Source of the DNA: Adiantum capillus-veneris
Lineage: Eukaryota; Streptophyta; Polypodiopsida; Polypodiales; Pteridaceae
Direction: 5' to 3'
DNA: 64,000 nt
Assembly (NCBI GenBank): GCA_014529385.2
Contig: CM043951.1
Location: 109,838,469-109,902,468, forward strand
Below the pieces are notes generated by a model. It did not search any database and was not told the origin of the DNA. It saw only the letters and a program-made list of their open reading frames with translations. Both the position numbers and the translations under genes were made by a program. Shown piece by piece: positions 1 through 9,667 of the stretch. Each line of letters opens with the position of its first letter. The stretch's first letter is position 1.

Positions 1-480
1 GGTCAAGATGTTAGAGAAGTTGCTTGGGCCGTCTAGTGATGCATTCAAAGAGAGTCTCCTACAGTCACAAGAGGTTCAGCTGGATAGGATGAGTGCTATG
101 GAACATTATGGACAGATGCAGGATAAGGATTTGGAAAAGATAAATGAAAAGGTCAAAAGTAACGGTATCCAGAGGAATGACTTGGTTTTGCGTTACAACA
201 GGAATTTGGACAACACCTTCCAAAAGAAGTTTCAAATTAAGTGGGAAGGTCCTTTCAAGGTAGTGGAGTGTTTTTCGAATGGTACATATCAATTGGCTAA
301 CCTAGATGGGATTCTACATAAGTCAAGGGTAAGTGGATTGCGTCTTAAATATATCATGTCAAGTTAATGATGGTGGAGCAAGATGAGCTGTCTGTGGAGA
401 AAGTAATGTCTGTGAGGGATGAGCAGACCTGTGACGCGGCGAGTCTCATATCTCTTTTTGCTGCTGCTAATCATGAATGA
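1..480 (+). pseudogene. Gypsy I integrase C-terminal part, broken
   Basis: This is the 3' end of a Ty3/gypsy integrase that starts before the window. It contains the characteristic C-terminal segment GPFKVVECFSNGTYQLANLD followed by HKSRVSGLRLK, the GPF/Y-like module that in gypsy integrases follows the DDE core. It matches 28,642-29,125 almost base for base. One base fewer than copy B near 350 shifts the frame, so the reading frame closes at 365-367, where copy B runs on to a TGA. A purine-rich tract (about 490-500) follows, and the LTR begins at 509. It is non-functional as it stands. Confidence 0.85.
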
Positions 481-508
481 TCTAGCAGGCTAGGGGATGG
501 GAAAATTA

Positions 509-1630
509 TGTAAGGAGTTTTTTGGAGCAAGGGATTGCACATATGTACATACTCATGCATGGTGCATCGAATAAAGGATTACCCATTTTCCGTGGGGCCC
601 ACATGTGTACAGATAGGACAACATGTACATAATGCATCGATTTTCATCGTCCATAGTATCAATGTGTTTTTTATATAATAAAGAGGAGTTGGTAGCACGT
701 AAAGCTTCTCAAGGAATCTATCCGCGGTCCGACACCATGAGGTAAGCAGGTGCGTCAGATGGCATCTAGTGCCGTCTGGAGGTCGAATGGGGTCAATACT
801 TGCAGGTGGATAAGTATGGACACAACGTGGATGTTTTCTTGTGATAATTATGCAGAAAGGCCATCTTGAGTACTATATTTGTGGTCCACTTCACATGGTT
901 GCGGGATGCATTATTGGAAAAAGTTGAGTGCCAGGTGTGCAGATGGATGCAGCAGGGTGACAACTATGCACTGCGAGGCCACTTTTTGGCCTGTTTGTTC
1001 GGGGTAAGTTTGAGGTCATTTAAAATACCAAAGGTGCCCAAGTAATAAATCGAAGTGTGAGAACTGAAAAACCTGAGAGAAGACCAAAAAACACGTGGAG
1101 GGAAGAGGAGGAACAGTTGCAACTGAGTTTTTGCTGCTTTTGGAGCCTGTTTTGGCCATAAACTGCTCATCCGAGGTCGGATTTGAGCACTTTGACATTG
1201 TAGACTGGGGTTTTGGGCTGTTCCGGATGTGATGGCGCTGTCCATTTTGCCAAATTCCTCACTATTTTTCTGCTTTTTGGCTGTGTAAGTTTCTCCTATG
1301 AGCGAAGCCTCTGCTGCAATTTGTGATTGTATCTGGTATATTTTACCCATATTGTGTCAACTATTTACCCCATTGGTGTTGGACCAAGCTCAATTGTATC
1401 TAAACATCAAAAATCTCCTCTTTTGAGCTGAGTTTTTTGGGTGTGTGTGTCTCTCTGTGGAGTGGGCAAATGGGTAGTCTCTCTCCTCTCACTCCATCGA
1501 TGTGTTCCCTGTCTCGGCCAGGTGGGTTGTGGAAGCCAAGTGGTGACCCATAGTGTGTGTGTGTGTGTATCATCCCAAGAGTGTGTGTCGGGTCATTATA
1601 GAGGTGTTGTGTGTGTTTCCATCCCGCTCA
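509..1630 (+). repeat. Gypsy I 3' LTR, copy A (uninterrupted)
   Basis: The LTR starts TGTAAGGAG just after the polypurine tract, and its first part also occurs at 27,099 and 29,154. It is about 1.12 kb long. The end near ...CTCA is inferred from where the CACTA palindrome array resumes. A candidate TATA signal (tttatataataaag) lies near 670. Copy A keeps the uninterrupted sequence ggtagcacgtaaagc (691-705), whereas in copy B gypsy II sits at this point. The flanks (agcgt at 27,094-27,098, agcgc after the 3' LTR) suggest a slightly decayed 5-bp target duplication. Confidence 0.75.
697..700. other. Empty target site (ACGT) of gypsy II
   Basis: The sequence here is ggtagc-acgt-aaagc. In copy B the same LTR reads ggtagc-gcgt, then gypsy II (29,346-36,221), then acgt-aaatc. 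The four bases are therefore the unoccupied target. The left duplicate in B differs by one base, G for A. Confidence 0.75.
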
Positions 1631-1647
1631 CAGCGCATATTAAAAAC

Positions 1648-2260
1648 AACACAATGGTGATCCGTTCGTCAATACGGCAAGCCATAAAGCTTACCCACAA
1701 CACATATGCATTGTGGACAAGCTATGGCTTTTGGTATTTCCAACGGCTCGCCATTGTGTTGTTTATATATCTGTGAGCGATTTTCAAGTCCTAAAATAGC
1801 ACCATGGTGATCCGTTTGGCAATACGGCAAGCCATAGATCTTGCTTACAATGCATATGCATTGTGGGCAAGCTTTATGGTTTGCCGTATTGCCAAATGGC
1901 TTGCCATGGTGTTGTCTATATGTTTGCGAGTGATTTTCAAGCACTAAAATTACCTTGTGCTCCTAAAAACAACACAATGGCGATCCGTTTGGCAATCCGG
2001 CAAGCCATAAAGCTTTCCCATAAGGCTTATGCATTATGGGCAAGCTCTATGGCTTGCCATATTGCCAACAGCTCGCCATTGTGTTGTCTATATATCTAGG
2101 AGTGGTTTTCAGGCCATAAAATCGCTTCACAACTCTAAAAAAAACACAATGGTGAGCCGTTTACCAAATTGGAAAGCCATAGAGCTTGCCCACATCGCAT
2201 ATGCATTGTGGGAAAGTTGTATGGCTTGTCGTTTTGCTAAACTCCTCACCATTGTTGTTT
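1648..2260. repeat. Array of four ~115-bp palindromes (copy A)
   Basis: Four near-perfect inverted repeats lie in tandem at about 1648-1765, 1800-1911, 1969-2087 and 2142-2260. Each starts close to acacaatggtgatccgtt, passes through ggcaatacggcaagccata, is centred on gcatatgc, and returns through the complement. Linkers of roughly 35-55 bp contain gagcgattttcaag. Each could form a long hairpin or cruciform. The array sits in the 5' subterminal part of the CACTA element, where such elements usually carry transposase-binding repeats. That role is an inference here. Confidence 0.85.
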
Positions 2261-2267
2261 TTATGTT

Positions 2268-3130
2268 ATGTTAGGTTAGGCTAGGTTTAGGTTATATGTT
2301 AGGTGAGATTATAGATTAGGTTAGAGCTACCGACAGCATAATAGTCAAAAAAATACAAATGGACTTCAAATATGACTCGTGTACTTCTAAAAAGGCAAAC
2401 GGACTTCGGTTAGGTTAGGTTATAGGTTAGGTAGATGTTATAAGCTAGGTTACATTAAGTTAAGTTAGGTATAGGTTTTACGTTAGGTTAGATTATAGGT
2501 TAGGCATAACAATTATAGGTTAGGTTAGAGCTAGCGTCAAATTGATAGTAGAAAAAACGCAATTGGACTTCGAAGATGACTCATGTACTTCTAAAAATAC
2601 AAACGGACTTGGGTTAAATTAGGTTATAGGTTAGGTAAATGTGATAAGATAGGTTACATTAAGTTAGGTTAGGTATAGGTTTTACGTTAGGTTAGATTAT
2701 AGGTTAGGCATAACGATTATAGGTTAGGTTAGAGCTAGCATCAAATTAATAGTAGTAAAAATGCAATAGAACTTTGAAGATGACCCATGTACTTCTAAAA
2801 ACGCAAATGGACTTCTGTTAGGTTAGGTTATAGGCTAGGTAGATGTTATAAGTTACGTTACATTAAGTTAAGTTAAGTATAGGTTTTACGTTAGGTTAGT
2901 TTATAGGTTAGGCATAACGATTATAGGTTAGGTTAGAGCTATCGTCAAATTAATAGTAGATAAAATGCAATCGGACTTCGAAGATGACTCGTGTACTTCT
3001 AAAAACGCAAACGGACTTTGGTTAGGTTAGGTTATAGGTCAGGTTTAGGTTATAAGTTAAGTTACATTAAGTTAGGTTAGGGTTATATTATAGGTTAGTT
3101 AAATTATAGGTAAGGTTAGAGCTAGCATCA
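2268..3130. repeat. TTAGGT-rich satellite with ~204-bp higher-order unit (copy A)
   Basis: Short ttaggt/ttaagt/ttatagg words form a larger tandem unit marked by gttagagcta at about 2320, 2524, 2728, 2933 and 3116 (steps 204, 204, 205, 183). Each unit also carries a non-TTAGG segment (caaattaatagtagaaaaaatgc, then acttctaaaaacgcaaacgg). It lies inside the CACTA element. It is not the plant telomere repeat. Confidence 0.85.
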
Positions 3131-3375
3131 AATTAATAGTAGAAAAAATGCAATCGGACTTAAAAAGTGCACACAGACTTCAAGAACCTTAATATATAGT
3201 CATTGACTAATAAAAACGAGATTATTACCCGATGGTCCTAATCTCCACGCACCTCTAGATCGAGGTGTGAGGCAATCGGGCCTGGCTAGAGAATGTGAGG
3301 TTGTTAAATCTTGTCATGTACTTAGTAGTGTGTAGTTATAGCAACTAGATTTGTTGCATCATTGGTAGATAAAGT
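3131..3375. other. CACTA spacer between satellite and first gene relic
   Basis: Non-coding. It carries one copy of the 185-bp segment (ttcaagaaccttaatatatag ... gaatgtgaggttgttaaa) that is tandemly doubled in copy B at 38,640-38,970. I see no promoter or other site I can name. Confidence 0.5.
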
Positions 3376-3585
3376 ATGGACGATAGGATGGCGTGTTCTT
3401 GTGCGCATTGCAAGCATCAGATCTTTCGAAAACGAAAAATCTGCAACCAACATATACGCAATCACGGTCTCTTTCCGATAGAGCAAGTACAAGACTTGCG
3501 TTATCGATCTCATGGTCTAGATTTTGAAGGTCAAAGTCCGAAAGTAGATATTGCTCCAACTTCCAAATTAGCAGCCATCGACTAA
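3376..3585 (+). pseudogene. Transposase-associated-domain-like fragment, CACTA
   Basis: A 69-residue open frame with a cysteine/histidine pattern (ACSCAHCKHQIFRKRKIC, then HGL and RSHGLD). It resembles the zinc-binding transposase-associated domain at the N-terminus of plant CACTA transposases, which has C-x-C-x2-C and ends near a W/Y-x-x-HG motif. The match rests on pattern recognition and its place inside a CACTA element. The rest of the transposase is absent, and the copy at 39,030 has a stop after the RK of the domain. It is a remnant, possibly an exon. Confidence 0.5.
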
Positions 3586-3653
3586 GTCCTCCCAGCCAAT
3601 ACGTGAAGCGGCATTTCAAGAAGTAGAGATGGAGCAGATGTTGGACGCGTTCT

Positions 3654-3950
3654 TTGACATGGAATCCATGTAGCAAGCAAGTGTGTGAAGGATTAGATGT
3701 TGAGCTTGAAGAGATGATTCATGAACAAAGCGCAAGACCGACTCCAACTTTACGTTTAGATTTTGAGGTGGATGTCAGCATTGAGCAATTGTTTGAACCT
3801 AGAGATGAGGTGTCAAATAGTGAAGCTGATGCAGAGAGCGACGAAGAAGTAGAGTTTGATGACGAAGATGCAGAAGTACAGATTGAGATAGACATATTTG
3901 GTGCATCAGATCTCATAGAGGATGAGAGATTAACTAATAACTTTTGCTAG
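3654..3950 (+). pseudogene. Acidic CACTA ORF fragment
   Basis: A 98-codon frame of unknown function. The C-terminal half is very acidic (EADAESDEEVEFDDEDAEV) and low in complexity. It follows the transposase-associated-domain-like fragment after a short gap and may be a further exon of the same gene. The homologous stretch at 39,315 has a premature TAA after ESD, so at least one copy is dead. No family is recognised. Confidence 0.4.
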
Positions 3951-4133
3951 GAAACCTATTATAAAGCTCTTTTTATTAGTCTACAATACACTTTAGATTT
4001 TGGTCATTTATATAGCAGTTTCATTGATTTGTTTCATTTGTATAGCAGTTTCGTTGATTTTCTATTTGTATTGATTAAGCATTTCTTACGTAAACTAACG
4101 TATATTGTGGGTGTTGTTTGTGTATGATCATCC

Positions 4134-5225
4134 ATGGCCAATGACAATGAGCCATACTCTCCTAGTTTTAGTTTTCCAGTCACGTCGGCCGGCATATCAC
4201 CCGAGCAGATGGGCTCGTTGTTGTCTTAGTTCACACCAGAGTAGATCGCGATGGCACGACACCTTTTGGGTGCAGGTACCTCTAGACCTACTACGCCATG
4301 GACTAGTGTGGTCCCTACACCGAGCCGCCCCACACCTCAGTCTAGTGTGCCCCCTACGCCTAGGACTTAAGTGCCCTCTACACCGATGGGTGGTTTATCC
4401 TGGAGATGACATAGCCGTCATTCTAGAGGCGGTGGTTGCTGTGGTAGCGGTTCTACCGATGTGTCCACATCACCGAGAGAGCGTCCACCACTCTCTTCAG
4501 TAGATAGTTCACCGATGGGCACACCACGTACACCTTGGGGATCATAGGAGCATGATCCTAGCAAGGTGTACAGGAGCAGGGATGGGACTGTTGTGGTAGA
4601 TAGGGTGGGAAAGGAAATGCAACAGAGGATTCGACAGCTCTGTAGGATTGATTTCGGTCACTCTGTGATGGAGATTTGGAAAAATATCGATCTTGAGAGA
4701 AATAATTACATCGTCGATGCCATTCAGAGAGAGTATAGGCCTGCAGAGGGGTACGATCAGGTCTCGAACACCAGGACTTTGAGCGTGGCGAGGTCCACAA
4801 TGTCACACTATCGCTTAGAGGTCAAATACAGGTTAAATGACGGCAGCTCCAAGCCGGCATGGTTGGACGCAGAGGAGTGGGCGGGGATTGCACAAGAGAT
4901 ACAAGACAATCCCAATAGATTTTAGCAACAGAGAGATGCAGCCAAAGCACGTTTGGAGTCTGCAGGAGCGTCACATCTTGGGAGTGGAGGCTACGATATG
5001 ATTCAACATGAATTTGTAAGTATTATACATATGCTTTAAATTATTGATAATATATATGTTATTTGAACATTTATCTAATGATTAAACCATATTTTGCAGG
5101 AAGTTGCCGTGAAGCGCCTTCCGACACGCCAAGAGGAGAAGTATGGGTACAAGCATGGACTTTTGGCCCTTTTGACCCAGCTGCAGGAGGAGGGAGAGGA
5201 CGTCGATTGGGAGGCATTACCATGA
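4134..5225 (+). pseudogene. CACTA accessory protein gene (plant Transposase_24-like), two exons
   Basis: Start ATG at 4134 (MANDNEPYSPSF). Exon 1 runs to 5015, an intron with GT at 5016 and AG at 5099 follows, and exon 2 (5100-5225) encodes EVAVKRLPTRQEEKYGYKHG and ends in TGA. The first half is Ser/Pro/Thr-rich. The second half (WKNIDLERNNYIVDAIQREY, PAWLDAEEW, then SAGASHLGSGGYDMIQHEF) resembles the Transposase_24 (Ptta/En/Spm) family, thought to be an accessory DNA-binding protein of CACTA elements. Several in-frame stops occur in exon 1. The one in ccagagtag is shared with copy B at 39,795-40,887, so the gene was already broken before the duplication. The family call is from memory of the motif. 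Confidence 0.6.
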
Positions 5226-5884
5226 GGGTCTTCTCACTTAGTGATTGTTTGCATATGTACAATTTTGTAGTACTTATGTTTATGGTTTATGGTTATGTTT
5301 ATGGTATGACACAAATCTTATGGCTAAGGTTTGACAATCAACTTAAGATTATGGTTTTGCTATGATAGTATGACAATCATCTGTTGGTTATGGCTATGGT
5401 TGTGCAAGGTTATGGTTATGGTTTTGGTTATGGTTATTGTTTTGCTATGGTTATGGTTACGGTTATGGTTATGGTTATGGTTATGGTTGTGCAAGGTTAT
5501 GTTTATGGTTATGGTTGTGAAAGGTTATGGTTATGGTTTTGGTTCATGTGATGGTTATGGTTTTGCTATGATGGTATAGCAATCGTGTGATGGTTATGGC
5601 TATGGTTATGGTATGACAAGAAAGTTATGGTAATGGTTATGGTATGGCAAACAGGTTATGTTTATGGTTTTACAGTTTTTGACTCATGTTTTAATTATGT
5701 TAACAAGTTATGTTATTCTTACAATTTTGCTAATTTCCATACACTCGCTCTTTAGCGTCAGCTTGTGGGTGGAGTGCGGTTGCTTGTGTACTCTTCCTTT
5801 GGCCAGAAAGCGTTGTTTTCTTTTGCTATAGTACATGCAACATTAGTTACCAGCCCTCTCTGCCCAAATATTTTTTACAGATTT
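5226..5884. repeat. TTATGG-rich simple repeat and spacer (copy A)
   Basis: About 5275-5660 is a degenerate tandem of (g)gttat and ttatgg words broken by tgtgcaagg and ttttgctatg segments. It follows directly after the CACTA gene. Reading frames through it (long runs of Leu, Trp, Val and Met) are artefacts of the repeat. 5,680-5,884 is unremarkable spacer. Confidence 0.75.
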
Positions 5885-6147
5885 TGGTCGTCAGTATAGG
5901 TGACGGTATCACCGTCGGTAGGGCCAACGGAATGAGCATCGGAATTCAATATATAAATACCGGTGCTTATTACGTTGAATCTTTCGACACCTATTCAAAG
6001 ACCTATTTCGAAGCCGGCTATACTGACGGTCATACCGACGCTACGATACCGGCGTCTCTTTCGAGGCTTATTTCAGTGCTTTTTAGTTTAAAAATTAGCG
6101 CTATTTTGTCGGTATGTGCACTGACTTCTACGCGACGTCTTGTAGTG
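5885..6147. repeat. CACTA 3' subterminal region and TIR (copy A)
   Basis: A GC-rich zone with repeated short words (accggt, gacggt, taccg, tcggtat) precedes the terminal cttgtagtg. Such subterminal motif clusters are the transposase-binding regions of CACTA elements. The reading frame that crosses it is probably incidental. It matches 41,470-41,735. Confidence 0.75.
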
Positions 6148-6388
6148 CCCCCACTCCCGCTGTCCCAATCATCCTAAAACGCTACCCAATAGCATCGCCA
6201 ATAAATCCCCTCGCGCTGGCGTTTTGAAACGCCACTTGCAACAGCTTGTCCCACTCCCCTTGTCCTATTAGTTTTGAGATGCTCGCAGCAACAACCCCCC
6301 CTACCCTCCTCGGTTTTGAAATGTTGTCTGCCAGCAGAGGAGTGGGAGAGCACTTGGCGACTTTTTCGGCAAACAATAACAAAGGTCC

Positions 6389-6424
<36 letters not shown>

Positions 6425-7779
6425 TTCCCCCCCCGTTTTCTTCAATGACTAGCCCAACGTTTTAAAATGCTATGGGTTGTGGGCATAGAGACGAAAAGCA
6501 TAAGAGGGGAGGATCTTGAAGTAGCCTCGGCTTGGTCGTAGCACTAGGTGTAAGGTGGCTTGGAAGCGGCAAGGCGATTTGACTTCAAGAGAGGGTGTTA
6601 AAGTTTTGGGAATCGGATTGTGTGGAGCCTTGGTTTGTTCAAGGGCTCCCACATGAAGATTGTAAAGCGGCTTGGAAGACAAGAAGGCAATTGGAGATTT
6701 TGAGGATCGGCATGGACATTTTTTGACTTGGGTGCAACAAAGGAGGTGGGAATTGGGAAGCGGATTGGGACTCATGTGGTATTACCTTGGATTTCACGAA
6801 GGTTCTCAGAGTTCCAGCTCTTGCAACCTCAAAATGGCCTCCCCTTGCTCAAGCACCCGTGACAACAATGACCAAAAGCAACAAGTGGCTATGGATAACG
6901 GATTCTCAACCATCCATTAAGCGACCTATGCAAATGCACAATTCTCAAGGAACCCAAGAATTTCTTAGGCTTGAGTTTGTAAAGTCAAAAGAAAATGGCA
7001 GAGTTTGCTAGAGGACAATGGAAAAGGTCGATTAGACATGGGTGGGAGTACCAAAACTCAGGTAGCTGCCGTGATACTCGTGAGGTACGACCACAATCAT
7101 GATTGTGATTTGATGCTTTGTTTGGCTCTAGAGTTTGAAGCCAAAGGCAAAAGCAGGAACTCACAGGAAGACAAGGATAAAGACAAACTAGACAGATATT
7201 ATGGCAATAAATATTTGTGAGACGAGATTGGCATGGCACTCGTGGCGGTGGCCGTAGTGGCCTTGACGTCAGATTTCTATTCAAATGATAGGTGTCACCA
7301 CTAGCTTCAACCAGATAGAGGTTTGTGAGTGGAAGAGAGGGGCAAGCAAGCACTGCTCTCTATAATTAATTTGGACACTTGTGTTGCATTTCAAGTTATT
7401 GGTGTTTGGACCCGTAGGGCAGAGTTCAATGCACATGCATCTGGTAGGGAACCAATCAAATGTCTAAAACACTATGGATAGGCTAGACAATTCATTTTTG
7501 TGGACAAGATGTGTTGCAATAGTTCATTATCTTTGAGTTTGACATTCTGGACGTGAGGTGTTTAGAGTTGACAAATGGGGATTATTGGATGTAGTATGGT
7601 CTACAATTCAATGTCTCTACAAAGGCAACCGATGCACAAGATGGAATTACTTTGAGGTACAAAATTGAGGACAGCAACACCGAGGTGTATCCAGTATCTT
7701 GGTGGTGGTGAGGTGTCCATGGTAGCTTCATTATCAACTTGGTCTCACTATTGATATCCACTATGAGCTGCAAAGAGGG
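6148..7779 (+). mobile_element. CT-LTR family internal region (copy A), 5' cut by CACTA
   Basis: This is the interior of a non-coding LTR retrotransposon. Landmarks shared by all units, in order: palindrome-rich leader (gcgttttgaaacgcc), aggcaaggatcttggagtagcctc, caaaatggcctcccc, tgcacatgcatctggtagggaacc, ggggattattggatgtagtatgg, and a purine-rich end before the next LTR. No gag or pol is seen. Short frames around caaaatggcctccccttg look conserved between units but match nothing I know. The left edge is the CACTA insertion point. Confidence 0.7.
6390..6434. repeat. Poly-C tract
   Basis: About 35 consecutive C, then TT, then eight more C. Matching places in paralogous units have shorter runs (about 41,982-41,992 and 49,475-49,494). 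It is either a true unstable homopolymer or a sequencing artefact. Confidence 0.8.
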
Positions 7780-7970
7780 TGTTAAAGTTTAGGCATCTCA
7801 AGTGAGCTGCCCAATGTGATCCCATTATCTAGTTAGTGTTTTAGGTATTTATTTTACTTATTTGTCACAGTCAAGGGTAGGGAAATTTACTAGTATTGCT
7901 ATATAAGCAACCCCTTGCCTCCATTGCATATTCATTTAGTTATTCACTGCTAAGGTTGGTTGGTTCAGGA

Positions 7971-8038
<68 letters not shown>

Positions 8039-8040
8039 CT
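7780..8040 (+). repeat. CT-LTR family LTR, U5 end missing
   Basis: Starts TGTTAAAGTTTAGGCATCTC directly after a purine tract, with a TATA box (gctatataagcaa) near 7899-7910 and a (CT)n tract of about 62 bp from 7973. After cgtgct the usual end (ctacgcttccgcatc...TTTGACA) and primer site are missing, and the interior resumes at once. Its paralogue at 43,304 has the same deletion, so the deletion predates the segmental duplication. Confidence 0.75.
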
Positions 8041-9550
8041 GCCATTTTGAAATACCACCTTCAATAGCTTGTCCCGCTCCCCTTGTCCTGTGCGTTTTGA
8101 GATGCTGGCAGCAACAACCCCCCCTGCCCTCCGTGTTTGAAACGATGTATGCCTGTAGAGGACTGGGAGAGCACTTGCACACTGTTTTTGTAACAGAGGT
8201 CTCCCCCCTTTCTTCAATGACTAGCCCAATTTTTTAAAATGCTGTGGGTTGTGGGCATAGAGAAGAAAAGAATCAGAGGCAAGGATCTTGGAGTAGCCTC
8301 AGCTTGGAAGTAGCAGTACGTGTAAAGTGGCTTGGAAGAGGCAATGAGATTTGACTTCAAGAGAGGGTGTTAAAGGTTTGGGAACGAGATTGTGTGAAGC
8401 CTTGATTTGTTCTAGGGCTCCCACATGAAGATTGGGAAGCGGCTTGGGAGACACGCAGGCAGTTACAGATTTTGAGGATCAGCACGGACATTTTTGGCTT
8501 GGGTACGGCAAAGGAGGTGGGAATTGTGAAGGGGCTTGGGACTCGTGCGGTCATACTTTGGAGTGCAAGAAGGTTCTTGGAGTTCCAGATCTTGGAACTT
8601 CAAAATGGCCTCCCTTTCCTCGAGCACGGATGACAAAAATGACCAAAAGGAACCAGTGGCAATGCATAATGAATCAATAACCATCCATTAAGCGATCTAT
8701 GCAACGACACAATTCTCAAGAAACCTGACAATTTCTTTGGATTGAGTTTGTGAATTCAAAAGCAAATGGCACAGTTTGCTAGAGGACAGCAGGAAAGGTT
8801 AGTTGGACACAGATGGAAGTACTAGTACTCAGTTAGCTGCCTCGATACTTGGTACGACCACACTTGTGATCGTGATTGGATGCTTTGCTTAGCTTTGGAG
8901 TTTAAAGCCCAAGGCAAAAGCAAGAACTCATCAGAAAGACAAGGATAAAGGCAAGCTAGACAAAGATTAAGGTAATAAATATTTGACAGAGGAGATTGGC
9001 ATGGCACTCGTGGCGGTGGCCGCAGAGGCCTCAACGTCATATTTCTAGTCAAACGACATGTGTTACCACTAGCTTCAGCCAGATAGAGGCTTGTGAGTGG
9101 AAGAGAGGGGCAAGCAAGCACTGCTCCCTATAATTAATTCGGACCCTTGTGTTTGAGTTCAAGCTATTGGTTTTTGAACCCGTAGGTCGGAGTTCAATGC
9201 ACATGCATCTGGTAGGGAACCAATCAAACGTATAAAACACTATGGATGGGCTAGTCAGTTCACTGAAGTTGTTTATCAAATTATGGACATGATGTGTTCC
9301 AATAGTTCATTAACTTTGAGTTTTATATTCTAAAGGTGAGGCGTTCATAGCTCACGAATGGGGATTATTGGACGTAGTCTGGTCTACAGTTCAAAGTTTC
9401 TACAAAGGAAACCGATGCTTAAGATGTTTCTACTTTCAGGTACAAAGTTGAGGAAAGCACCACCGAGGTGTATCGAGTATCGTGGCTTGTGCTGGGGTGT
9501 CCATGGTAGCTTCTTTATTGACTTGGTCTCACTATGAGCTACAGAGAGGG
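8041..9550 (+). mobile_element. CT-LTR family internal region
   Basis: Same landmark order as 6148-7779 (gcgttttgagatgctgg, ggatcttggagtagcctc, caaaatggcctccc, tgcacatgcatctgg, tctacagttcaaagtttctac). No coding sequence can be supported. The purine-rich end (acagagaggg) is the probable polypurine tract. Confidence 0.65.
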
Positions 9551-9667
9551 CGTTAAAGTTTAGGAATCTCAAGTGAACTGCCCAATGTGATTCCATTATT
9601 TAGTTTGGCTTTTAGGTGTTTATTTTACATATTTGTCAAAGTCTTGGGTAGGTCAATTTACTAGGCA
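9551..9667 (+). repeat. CT-LTR family LTR fragment (5' 117 bp)
   Basis: Begins cgttaaagtttagg (first base of the usual TG changed) and stops at actaggcatcgc, before the TATA box. Here an inverted piece of the same family begins. The identical break occurs in copy B near 45,193. Confidence 0.7.

Larger units (their letters stand above)
1..6147 (+). mobile_element. CACTA (En/Spm) transposon, copy A, 3' part, carrying gypsy I remains
   Basis: The 3' end is seen directly: the sequence ends gcgacgtcttgtagtg, whose reverse complement begins CACTACAAGA, the classic CACTA terminus. CCC follows it, compatible with the usual 3-bp target duplication. The 5' half lies before the window. Inside, in order, are the end of gypsy I (1-1630), a palindrome array, a TTAGGT repeat, two or three transposon genes with stops, a TTATGG repeat and a GC-rich subterminal zone. 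The large transposase typical of CACTA elements is not recognisable, so this is a deletion derivative. It is paralogous to the complete copy at 26,005-41,735. Confidence 0.8.

Noticed and set aside
1648-2260. CRISPR-like array
   Set aside because: The repeats are long palindromes with similar linkers inside a eukaryotic transposon. There are no unique spacers.
2268-3130. Telomeric TTAGG(T) array
   Set aside because: The words are degenerate and organised into a 204-bp unit with non-telomeric segments, and the plant telomere repeat is TTTAGGG.
5331-5579. Membrane-like Leu/Trp/Val-rich frame
   Set aside because: Translation of the TTATGG simple repeat, not a transmembrane protein.
6246-6465. 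Proline-rich or glycine-rich frames
   Set aside because: Products of the poly-C tract at 6390-6434.
8432-8680. Conserved small frame around caaaatggcctcccc as a host gene or gag
   Set aside because: It recurs in many units but with shifting frames and stops, and no family resemblance. Treated as non-coding interior.
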